64,000 bases of DNA from Leucosporidium creatinivorum (taxonomy: Eukaryota; Basidiomycota; Microbotryomycetes; Leucosporidiales; Leucosporidiaceae). Below are positions 47,842-57,587 of the stretch, one piece after another. The position numbers and the translations under genes were made by a program. The stretch lies in contig BCKL01000017.1 in NCBI GenBank assembly GCA_001600635.1, positions 1 through 64,000 on the forward strand, read 5' to 3'. The stretch's first letter is position 1, and each line of letters starts with the position of its first letter. The notes beneath the pieces are model-generated. The model had not been told where the DNA came from. It saw nothing but the letters and a program-made list of their open reading frames with translations, and did not search any database.

Positions 47842-48389
47842 AGCGAGGGGCGGGAGGGCGAGTGGGAGGGAGGGAGAGCTTCGGCGATGGGGCTGCGAGA
47901 GACGAGATGGGGTTCAGCTTCTGGAGTACTCGTGAGCACCTCCCTCGACAGCCTTGACTATCCTGCCCCCGCTCAGCGAGCGTCTCCCCGTCGCTCTTCT
48001 GCATCTCGCTCGAAACCCTCGCCCTCCGCTCGTCCGGTCCCTCGCATCCAGAGCCCTACACAGCTAACCAGAGCACCTCATGAGCAGACAAGGACTCACC
48101 TTGAGCTTTGCTGTCAAACGGGAAGCAGCTTCCCCAGCAGCGACGACGTCAGCACAGCGTCTCTCGCCCGTTCGAGCTTCGAATCGTCCCTTTCCGAGCG
48201 AGCGAGCGAGGAGAGGGGAGGACGAGGGGGTGGTGGAAGGAGAGGCGGTTGTCGTCCTAGTAGAGCTGCTGTATCACTCCAGGCTGTAGTGAGAGCAAGA
48301 TCCAAGCAAGTTGTGGCGGGAGGAAAAGCAACAGACGCTCGCTCGCTCGTCTCTCGTCTCTTGGCCACCGACTGCGCCAGAGGGGTAAC
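47842..48389 (-). other. Conserved leader of F-box copy B with 5'-UTR intron
   Basis: Homologous to the copy A leader through its whole length and to the copy C leader mainly in its upstream half. A 5'-UTR intron is bounded by gtgagt at 48099 and ctctcgcag at 47893. Confidence 0.75.
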
Positions 48390-49375
48390 AGTCAAACTGA
48401 GGTGGTGGGATGCAGGGCGGCAGGCAAATCAAAGTCAATGTCACTGCTTGTAGTAACCTGGATGCTCTCGCATGCTGTGATAGACGCCGAATGGCCCTCA
48501 CGACCATCGCCGAGCGCCGAGCACTGCTTTTCTCTGCGAGCTTCGCCGAAGTCTACGCGGGCCAAGTGTACTCACCTTGCGGGATTGCATATATTCGTCC
48601 TCCCTCCCGAATTCCCAGGAAAGGCAGCGATGGTAGAGAAGACGGCCGCTCGGTGACGGCGGCGACAAGCTGTCCTGTCCGGCTCCTGCTGTAGATTGAC
48701 CCTTTGAGGTCTCCATTCTCATTTCTTGACGGTAGCATAGAGCTTTTAAACTCAAAGCCAGCTAGGAGGAGGATGCCCGAGGTTACAGCGAGCTCGGCGA
48801 TCGATCCGAGCGCGAAAAAGGGCAGACGGAGGCAAGGCGGGAGGCGATTCTTGGGTACAGTGCAATAATGGCCGAGTAGAGGTGATCCTGCGAGGTGCAC
48901 AAAAGAAAGGTGGAGCCGGAGAGAGCAGGAGAAGAGCAGAGGATCGAGGAGGAGAGACGACTCGGGCGGAGGGCCCGAGGTCGAGGACTTGGCCGTAGAT
49001 CCGCATAGCTCTTTGCCCTCCGTCTTCTCACTCATCTCCCTTCCGCGCCCCGCCAGAGAGAACTGCTCCCACAAAGGCAAGAGCGGCAAAAAGAGCAAAA
49101 TGGCGCCTCCAGCTCGAAAGCCGAAGGTGCCCACCCAAATATTTCGTTCTTGCGCCAACCATGGGCCAACGCGCGGTGGAGTCACTTCGTGGATACGAGT
49201 GGGTCGCCGTGCAATGCGAAGCGACTCCAGAGGACGGCCATAATTCGTGAGTATAGCCGCCGGGAACAAGGTAAGTATGAAAAGGACTGATTGGATTCTG
49301 ACTCCGACGGGTGAAAGCGAGGTTTGCGGAGGGAGAGCAGCTGTGGTACGCCTGTGGCTCTGGTGTGCTGCACTA
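47842..49375. repeat. Inverted duplication, arm 1
   Basis: Reverse-complement similarity to 50945-52301. At 48274-48507 against 51658-51891 the match is nearly perfect (the same frame translated from both differs at 2 of 77 codons). The similarity ends near 49375, in a run ending GTGCTGCACT. Arm 2 lacks about 175 bases relative to this arm (about 48910-49080). Upstream of the leader the shared segment (48390-49375) contains no supported gene; the frames it has lack ATG starts. Confidence 0.85.
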
Positions 49376-50944
49376 CAGCGCTACAGCGCAAATCAAACGT
49401 GGCAAAGTTTTCGGCTAGATCAACTCGGAGCTGATTCTTGATTTCAGCTGATCCCCTGCAGCCTCCAGACTGCCTTGCAGGGATCCTGCGCCGAGCATGA
49501 AACCTGACGGCCTTGAAGCTTGAAGCAAAGCAAAGCTGAGTCCCTGCTACTTTCCCGCCGAGGCTTGTAAGAGTGTACTCTGCTCACTCTGAAGCGATCT
49601 AGCAACGCTTGAGGTGTAGGTGGTCTCGGCTCGAGCCACGGGCCTCCCGCCGAGGCGGTTATCTACAACCTATGACATGAGCTACAGGGGGTTTCCTCTT
49701 GAGAGCTACGTGAGGCATTCTGACGCCAACATCTCACTTGACACCCTATCTTGAGCATTTAACGAGAGCCGACTATCGCCCCCGAGCACCCTTTGGCGAA
49801 TCTTCCGGCGAGAGGCAGCATTCTTTGAGCCTGGGCTGACCTTGCAAGGTAGATATCCCAAAATAGTGTGAGCATTCCACTGCCGAGAGCCTGCTCCTTG
49901 CCCGACTGCTCTCTTCACTCGTGCTTCGCCTCAGCTTTATCGCCGACTCGGAGTCCAGCTCCTCTTGCCTCTTCACATGACCATGGCGTGCAATAACATA
50001 CAGGAGTTGCGTATAGCTGCTACTAAATCCTGCTGGCAGTTACTTAACAAATGAGGCGCCAAGTTGCACCATTTACTTCACTTCGGCGCCGGGGCAATTG
50101 AGGAGGTCTCGCTCGCAGGCGCTTCTGGAGTGTCCCAAGGGGTCGTGTGCCAAAAGTCAGACACATGATACGTACCAGACCGCCGCCACCCGAAGCGGAA
50201 GACCAGAGCCAGGCTGGGAAACGTGCCAGGCGGACGAGCGTGAACGCCGACACCGAAATGGCGCGGCTAAGCGTATCAAACGCAAGCTGTAGTATCTCCA
50301 GAGACGCGTACGGGAGGATAAATGTCTTGCTTGACGTTTCCAGACTTCGCTGCAAGGAGTGATCTGGTAGGGAGCCCGAAGACTCGCGGGGACAGCTCGG
50401 CGAGAAACCCATCGGCGCCCGTCTCCCTCAAGCTCCAATCGACGCGTTGGCTTGCCAAGTGAGGCTTGCATACTGTTAAATGTCTTTAGCTCGAAATTGG
50501 CGCATTTGAAACTGGAGGTCACAGTCATAAGGAATTGTTGGTAGGCGAGTGGCGAGCGCCGAGCGCCGAAAACCCGGCTCCCCAGGCCTGAGAGTCTTGC
50601 ACCGCTTTAGCTCTGCGTAGGAGGCAAAACAGTTTCAAGTGTGATCTCTACAATGCTGTAATACTGGCCTTTGCGACTGCGACCAACACCCCCTGGATGA
50701 TTCTCTAGGCCGAGGGGAGCAAGGTTCGCAGCTTCGCCCTCTGCTCGGCCGCCTGCGTCATGGTGAGGCTGTTCTACTGACTTAAATGTTACCATACGGG
50801 AACATAGATACTCTGTCACGAGTACTGATAAGCTAGAGTTGGACAGGCAGCGAGGAGAGGCAAGTCGAGGCAGCTCGGCAAAAAGGGGCGCCTGAGCTGA
50901 CGCCGGAAAAGGACGTGGCCTCAAGTTCACTTTGCGGCAGCGGC
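49376..50944. other. Spacer of the inverted duplication
   Basis: About 1.57 kb of unique sequence between the arms. It appears more AT-rich than the rest of the window (for example 49985-50070) and has no recognisable gene, RNA or transposon end. Short frames around 50040-50530 on both strands are not similar to anything I know. Confidence 0.6.
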
Positions 50945-52301
50945 AGTGCAGCACAGCAAAGCCACAGGCGTACCACAGCTGCTCTCCCTCCGCAAACTTC
51001 GCTTTCACCCGTCGGAGTCAGAATCCAATCAGTCCTTTTCATACTTACCTTGTTCCCGGCGGCTATACTCACGAATTATGGCCGTCCTCTGGAGTCGCTT
51101 CGCATTGCACGGCGACCCACTCGTATCCACGAAGTGACTCCACCGCGCGTTGGCCCATGGTTGGCGCAAGAACGAAATATTTGGGTGGGCACCTTCGGCT
51201 TTCGAGCTGGAGGCGCCATTTTGCTCTTTTTGCCGCTCTTGTCCTCTCCGCTGCACCTCATAGGATCACCTCTACTCGAACACTATTGTACTGCACCCAG
51301 GGATTGCCTCCTGCTTCGCCTCCGTATCCCCTGCTCGCGCTTGGATCGATCGCCGAGCTCGCTTTGTACCTTCGGGCATCCGCCTCCTAGTCCTAGCTGG
51401 CCTCGAATCTGGAACATCTATCCTACCATCAAGAAACGAGAATGGACACTTCGAAGGGCCAACCCACAGCAGGAGCCAGGCAGGGCAGCTCATCGCTTCT
51501 CTCATCACCGAGTTGCCGTCTCCTCTGCCCTCGCTTCCTAGAACCTTGAAAGGAAGGTGAACGAAGTGTGAAAGGTCAAGGTGAGTATGTAGCTCACTCT
51601 CGGCCCCCGCAGGCTTCAGCGAAGCTCGCAGAGTAGCGTAGAGCTCGGCGCTCGGCGATGGTTTTGAGGGCCATTCGGGGTCTATCACAGCATGCAAGAG
51701 CATCCAGGTTACTACAAGCAGTGACATTGACTTTGATTTGCCTGCCGCCCTGCATCCCACCACCTCAGTTTGACTGTTACCCCTCTGGCGCAGTCGGTGG
51801 CCAAGAGACGAGAGACGAGCGAGCGAGCGTCTGTTGCTTTTCCTCCCGCCACAACTTGCTTGGATCTTGCTCTCACTACAGCCTGGAGTGATACAGCAGC
51901 TCTACTAGGACGACAGCTACCTCCACCTCCTCCTACACTCGCCCTCGTCGCTCACTCGCTCGCTCGCTCAGGAAGGAGAAGCTCGAACGGACGAGAGACG
52001 CTGTGCTGAAATCGTCGCTGCAGAGAGTGGTTCTCGTTGGTCAGCAAAGCTCAAGGTAAGTCCTCTTCTGCTGCTGAGGTGCTCAGGCTAGCTGTGTAGG
52101 GCTGTAGATGCGAGCAACTGTACGAGCGGAGTACGATTGTACCGAGCGAGAAGGAGTCAGCAACGTCGAGAATTCGCAGAGGGAGCAGGATAGTCAAAGC
52201 TACCAATAGAGCTGCTGGCGAGTAGTGCAGAAGCTGACGCCCCGTCTCATCACTTGCAGCTCCATCACCGAAGCTCCTTTTCCTCTCGCCCGCCTTTCGC
52301 C
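50945..52301. repeat. Inverted duplication, arm 2
   Basis: Mirror copy of 47842-49375, placing copies B and C back to back and transcribed outward. Nearly identical over 51658-51900. More diverged across the 5'-UTR intron of copy C. Confidence 0.85.
51776..52301 (+). other. Leader of F-box copy C with 5'-UTR intron
   Basis: The exon before the intron ends AGCAAAGCTCAAG, as in copy B. The predicted intron is 52056-52259 (204 nt, gtaagt ... gctgacg ... cttgcag). The intron interior differs from copies A and B, while the flanking leader is conserved. Confidence 0.75.
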
Positions 52302-53429
52302 ATGGCCGTCATCCAAGACCTTCCTCCTGAGCTGCTCCGCCACATCCTCGAGCTTGGCTGCGAGGGAACCCACGCCTACGACTCCCTCACCTTCCTCGAC
52401 TTTCGCCGAACCTCGCTAGTTGCTCGAGCTTGGAGAGACGACTCTCAGCTGCTGCTCCGAGCTAATGCCTCGCGTCACGGGCTTGCATTCCAAGAGACAC
52501 TCTTCTTCCAAAATTCGCCATTCGGCGCAGAGCCTACGCTGAGGCAGGAGGTCATGATCATCAAACAAAACGCAGACTTGCTGCCTCGGCTCGCGGCTCG
52601 TGGCGCTCGTTTGGAGCAGCTCAGTCTGTACGGAGGTGATGAATGCGATGCAGCTTTGGTTACCCCGTTCCTCGGCGCCGGTGAGCCTTGACTAGCTCAG
52701 TGCAACGAGAGCCGAGCTAACTTTTCCTTCGGTCGCAGGCCTCAACGCGCTACGACTGAACGTCAAGCTGCTCGGAGAGCTACAGGTTTCACCAGATACC
52801 GCGATCAAGCTGGAGCTCCTGGCTCTCTACCTTTCGCCATGGCCCTTCTCCTCCAGTCGTTGTCTCTCTTCGTTCCTTCACCGCGCCGAGCACCTCACTC
52901 GGCTGGAGCTCTACATCGACTGGAGGGACCTACCGCTCAAATCAAGCACACCACTAAAAGAGCTAGCACCACGCCTCCATCATCTCTTTGTCTACTTCCC
53001 ACCCCGCCGCACGGTGCAAGAGCCCGACAACCCCGAGCTCGCCGCCTTCCTCGGCGCCTGCACCGGCCTCGTCTCCCTTGGACTTGAAGCTACCGCCGAT
53101 TCCTTCCAGCCAGTCATATCACTCATACCGGCTCCACTCGTCATCCTCAACACCAAACCGCATCACCTGGAGTCGTATGACGTCCCCTTCGACGTCGCTC
53201 TCATCAACAGTCTACTCGACCTGCCAGCAATGCTCAAGCTCAGACGCTGGAGGTTGATCGATATGTATGGCATCAGCGCTTCGAGGGATGATCGATGGGA
53301 GGAATGGGCGACGGCGTGTAGAGCTCGAGGCGTTGAACCGCGCGGGGAGGAGCGCTACTACACGGGTGAGCTGCAGCGTTCTTCGTCTTCCAGTCGGAAA
53401 GGTGACCATCTTCTCACTCTCTAGACTGA
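52302..53429 (+). CDS. F-box-like family copy C (intact)
   Basis: Three coding exons (52302-52680, 52739-53365, and a 5-nt exon 53425-53429) give 336 residues. The start MAVIQDLPPELLRHILELGC matches copies A and B, and TFLDFRRTSLVARAWRDDSQ continues the F-box. The middle is leucine-rich but strongly diverged from B (SEHLTRLEL-like HRAEHLTRLELYIDWRDL, LAPRLHHLFVYFP). The tail returns to the family: MLKLRRWRLIDMY, WEEWATACRARGVEPRGEER and YYTD, with the terminal D and stop supplied by the 5-nt exon ACTGA after ctctctag. Likely an SCF adaptor by family; the ligand-facing part is unique to this copy. Divergent to copy B across the inverted duplication. Confidence 0.82.
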
Positions 53430-53754
53430 CTTGCTCGAGCTCAAGCAGGCGACGTCGCGTATTGGTGAGCTCGCGCTCGCTTCAAACTGTGTCGCCGAGC
53501 AGACCACTGACCGTCTCGCGCTTGAAGATTCTGTGTATGAGCTCCTCGAGGCGGAGAGTGGATGGACAAGCTTTCATGGAACTTGCTGAGCTCATAACCA
53601 CCGCCGCGGGGCTTCCAGAGACACGAAAGCGAACGCCCGCGATAATTCGGCGACGACAGTGAGAATTGAGGCGCACTGCCTCTGCTGATTGCTAGCTCCG
53701 AGATACAACGATAAATCTACTGCTCCATGATGCGCAAAACGACACAGCCACCCC
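53430..53754. other. Convergent gap, copy C / kinase
   Basis: It holds the copy C 3' UTR and the 3' UTR of the minus-strand kinase. No gene is recognised. Confidence 0.4.
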
Positions 53755-56700
53755 TCACTCCTTCTCCCCATCAACGCCGAGCATCCTCATCCACCTCTCC
53801 TCGAGGTTCTCGTTCTGCTCCTCCCCTGCCTCCTCCTCCTCGCCAAAGCTCAACCTTTTAACCAACTCTCTCAACTCATCTCTATCCGCCTCAGCATCCC
53901 TCTTACTTTCCAACCCCTCCTCAACCCTCATCCACAACTCCCTGGTTTCCCTCCTGAGCGCATCGACCTCGCCCTGCTTCCTTGACAGCTTGGAGCGAAG
54001 CGCTTGATTCTCTTGCTGAAGCGTGGCGTTCTGTTCCTCGAGCAGTCGAATACGCTCGCTCTTGGAAGGGCGGCGAGTGGAGGGAGTGGTCGGCTGCGAG
54101 GATTGCTGCTGCTGGAAGGGCGAGCCGAGGCCGAAGGGATCGTTCTGGTTGGAGGAAGGGTTCGATTGAGCTGACCTAGGCGAGAGGAGAGGTCCTTCGA
54201 TGCTCGGCTTCGACCTCGGCGCTCCGGCGAAGAGGGGCGAACCGACAGCGGGAGACGACTTGCTGGTGGTGTTGGACGAGACGAGCGTGAGAGGTGAAGG
54301 GCGACGCTTGGTGGGACTGGGGGTAGGAGATGCGGCAGGGCTGGTCGCGGGATGAGGCTGAAGGAGGAGCTGGCGGAACTCCTGCTGAGCGCTGCCGTCG
54401 TTGCTCGGCGCGGGATGGGTCTGGGTGGCTTCCTGCTCAGTCGTAGAAGACGGCGTGTGGCTCCTCCTCATCCAGCTCTTCTTCCTCTTGGGCGTCGCGA
54501 CTGCACCGGGAGGTCCACGAGGCAGTACTCCGAGCTCGGACGGCACATAAGAGCCTCTCGACGGCGAAGGCGATCCGGGAGCGAGTCCTACGATGGCGCG
54601 ATGGAGGGAAGCGTATCCAGTGGAGCGTTTGAGGAACGAGTCGCGGAGGGGAGAGGCAGGGGGGAGGTCCTCGGCGATGGATGGAGGAGAGAGGAGAGGC
54701 GCATCGGTCGTCGCCTCGTCGCTGGATCCCTCGCGACGGAACAGGGCCTTGATCCTCTGCTGCATCGACACCTTCTTGGTCCTCGGTTCCTTGATCTCCT
54801 CGTCGTCTTCGAACATGCTCTGCGAGCTCGAGCTCAGCCCCGCCGAGTGAGGGATCGAAAGGCTTCCAAAGTCGGGAGCGGGCGAGCCGAAGAGCGTGTC
54901 GAACTGCAGCGTGTGCGCAGGCGCCGAAGACGGTTCGTCCGGCTCTGGGTCGACGATGGGGAAGGAGGGAGGAAGCATGTCGGTAGCGGCGCGACGAGAG
55001 TGACGCCTCGAGGACGGCTCGACGGCGATGGTGGGGAAGGCGAAGGCGGTGGTAGCCGAAGGGGCGCTCTCCCGCCCGGTGATGACAGTGAGCTTCTTGA
55101 CAGATGGGTGGCGGCTGCTCCTGCCCGAGCGAGGCTGCGAGGAGTCCCTCTTGGTCGGCGCGAGGATGGCTGGACGAGGGGGAAGAGGAAAGTCGGGGAG
55201 GGAGATGGAGCGACGAGCTTGCTTGGAGTAGCGGACGGCCGACGTCTCCTCCTCGACGACGGTGACTTTGGTCTTGAAGCGATGGAGAGTCGAGTAGAAC
55301 TGCCTCGCCCGGCTCAGCTCGCTGTTAAAGATCGCAGAGGGTCAGCTGCAGCTCACTGTAGGTCACGCTCGAGTGCTCACCTTCCATGCATGACGAGCAC
55401 CACAGCCTCCTCGACCGACTTCACGCGCAGCACAATCTTGAGGTTCTCGAGCACGTCCTCGTCGAGCTCCACCCTCGATCTCGGCGCCGCATCAACCTCA
55501 CGAGGAGATACGTAAGGCTCGTCGATCTCGAACGAGTCCTTGCGGGAAGTGAGGTAGGGGTGGTTCGAGACGTCGGAGAGCTGTAGGATGACGAATGAGC
55601 GGCGAACAAGGGGTGGAGACGAAAGAGTACGAACGGAGATCCTCATCTTGACGTCCTTGACGATCATGCGCTCGACCAGATCCCTCGCATCGCCGGTGAT
55701 GGAGTCGTGCATCTCGTAGCGACCGATTTTTATTAGGGAGAGAAGGGTGGGGATGTTGTCGTGGTCGAAGGGGAGTTGACGAGCGCTACGGGAAGAAGCG
55801 AGATCAGCTCAGACTCGGCAGCGAGAAGAGCAATACTCACAAGAGAGCGTAGAGTACGATCCCACTCGACCAGATGTCGGCAGCACTGCCATCGTACGGC
55901 ACTCCCTGCTCAGCTCGCTCTCGGTCAGCTCGGTCGTCTGTGTTCGGCGCTCATCCACGAGACTCACCGTGATGACCTCCGGGGCGGCGTAATGAGGCGA
56001 TCCACACGAGGTATCGAGAAGCTGTCCCTCGGGTTGGAACGAGGCCATGCCGAGGTCGCCGAGCTTGATGCTGAGGCCGCCGCTGTCGTCCTTGTAGAGG
56101 AAGAGGTTCTCGAACTGAGGGAGAGCGGGTCAGCCGGGGCTACTCGAGTCTTGAATGGAGTATAGCCACTCACCTTGATGTCCCTGTGCGCGATGCCGAG
56201 TAGCTGGAGCTGACTGAGCTATAGCGAGGAAGCGATCAGGGGTCAGTGAAGCTCGGCGATGAGAAGGAAGGGCGAGGGCTCACCGCCGAGATGAGCTGAG
56301 CGAACCACTTGTAGATGGTATCGGCGCTGAGGTTGTGCGAGATGAGGTAGTGGAAGACCTCTCCGTGCGGGCAGTAGTCGGTGACGAGGAAGCTGGAGTT
56401 CGGCGATGAGGCGGAGAGGGTCAGCTGCTGCTCCCTTGGCCGAGATGCAGGGTCAGCAGAGCACCCACAAGTGAGTAGGGGTCTCAAACACGTCGCGAAG
56501 CTGGAGAATGTGAGGGTGCTCGACGAGCTTCATCATGCTGATCTCGCGGTGGATGACATCGGCGTGCTGTTGCTCGGCGACGCGGTCAGCTCGCTACTCC
56601 CCTGCTTCCGCTCCTTCCCCGGCTCTACCGAGATGTCGAACCTCACCTTGCTCGATCCAGCGACCCTCCTGACCTTCTTGACAGCAGCGAAATCGCCCGT

Positions 56701-57102
56701 CAAAGTGCTCCTCGCGAGTCGAACTCTCCCATCTGCGCGCGTTCGGGTCGTCTGGAGTCAGCTCTGCACTTCCTCTACCGGCCTACAGCTCTATAGCCCA
56801 ATCTTCAGTGAACTGTACTCACTAGTCCCCTTGCCCACCGTCCCTCCAACCCTCCACTCTCCCAGCATCTTGACCCTCCCACCATCTCCCACCTCTCCCC
56901 CTCCTCTCCCCTCGCTCCGAATCTCATGAAACGGTCTCTCGCCCGTAGCATCCTCCTTAGTAGGTGTAGGCCACCTCCACCAGTCCTCTGCCGTGGGAGA
57001 GCGAGGCGAGAGAGGTGGGGGAGTGGCGAGTGGTGAACGGCCGTGTTGAGGGGAAGGAAGGGGGCGGGGAGTGAGAGGGTACATGACGGAAGAGTGTGAC
57101 AT
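53755..57102 (-). CDS. Nim1/Gin4/Hsl1-type (CAMKL) protein kinase
   Basis: Ten exons (57102-56823, 56732-56647, 56566-56469, 56392-56284, 56218-56174, 56114-55968, 55905-55841, 55785-55635, 55580-55381, 55321-53755) give 915 residues. The kinase domain spans about residues 85-345: VGKGTNGRVRLARS, FAAVKKVRRV, FLVTDYCPHGEVFHYLISHN, IAHRDIKFENLFLY (HRD 202-204), IKLGDLGMASF, and LLDTSCGSPHYAAPEVITGV. The metal-binding DFG reads DLG, a variant found in some active kinases. A long disordered Ser/Pro tail ends in a coiled coil (about residues 815-890, IRLLEEQNATLQQENQALRS). Such kinases link septin or bud-neck state to entry into mitosis. The exact orthologue (Gin4, Hsl1 or Cdr) is not decided. Confidence 0.88.
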
Positions 57103-57587
57103 GATGGTATCTCGCTGCAGGCCCGAGCAGCCCCCGCGAGAGAGACAGCGAGACGAGCAAGTTGTGGGAGGAGGGAGAGATCGAAAGCTCGGAGCGCGCG
57201 ACGGTTGAGAGCCTCGCTAATGGAATATCCTGTCGCTCGCTCATCCTGAGGTGGCTGTAGGCCGCTATGAAGCGTGATAGAGGACTCCATCTCGCCTACA
57301 AAGGGTCACCTGTCCTCGGCCTCTCTCCGCCGACCGAACGATGAAGCGATTCGATTCCGAGAAAGAGCGAGAGACCGTACTAAGCAAGAATCCTACACAA
57401 TTGAGACGAGGTGGGAAAGCGATTAATGATGATGATGAGGGAGTGCGGAAAAAGAGAGCGAGAGCGAGTAAAGAGTAGCACACAGATGGGAGAAGGGGTA
57501 TCCGCGCAAGGGAAGGGAAGGGGGAAGAAGAGAGCCGAGTCGAAAGCGAAAGCCGAGTCGAAAGCGAAAGCCGAAGGTGTCCATCCT
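57103..57587. other. Gap between the two kinases
   Basis: It contains the promoter of the CAMKL kinase (right to left) and the 3' UTR of the Dbf2-type kinase. An 18-nt tandem repeat lies near 57534-57576. No gene is recognised. Confidence 0.4.
57534..57576. repeat. 18-nt tandem repeat, about 2.4 copies
   Basis: The unit GCCGAGTCGAAAGCGAAA is repeated exactly twice, followed by a partial third copy. It lies just beyond the stop codon of the Dbf2-type kinase. Confidence 0.9.

Noticed and set aside
48553-49269. Minus-strand open frame of 238 codons in arm 1 with a hydrophobic stretch (GGAILLFLPLLPLWEQ)
   Set aside because: It lacks an ATG start, its counterpart in arm 2 differs by a large deletion and frame change, and no family is recognised. 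Treated as non-coding duplicated DNA.
49376-50944. Possible transposon or virus-like element in the spacer of the inverted duplication
   Set aside because: No transposase, reverse transcriptase, integrase or capsid-like sequence and no convincing terminal repeats or target-site duplication were seen.
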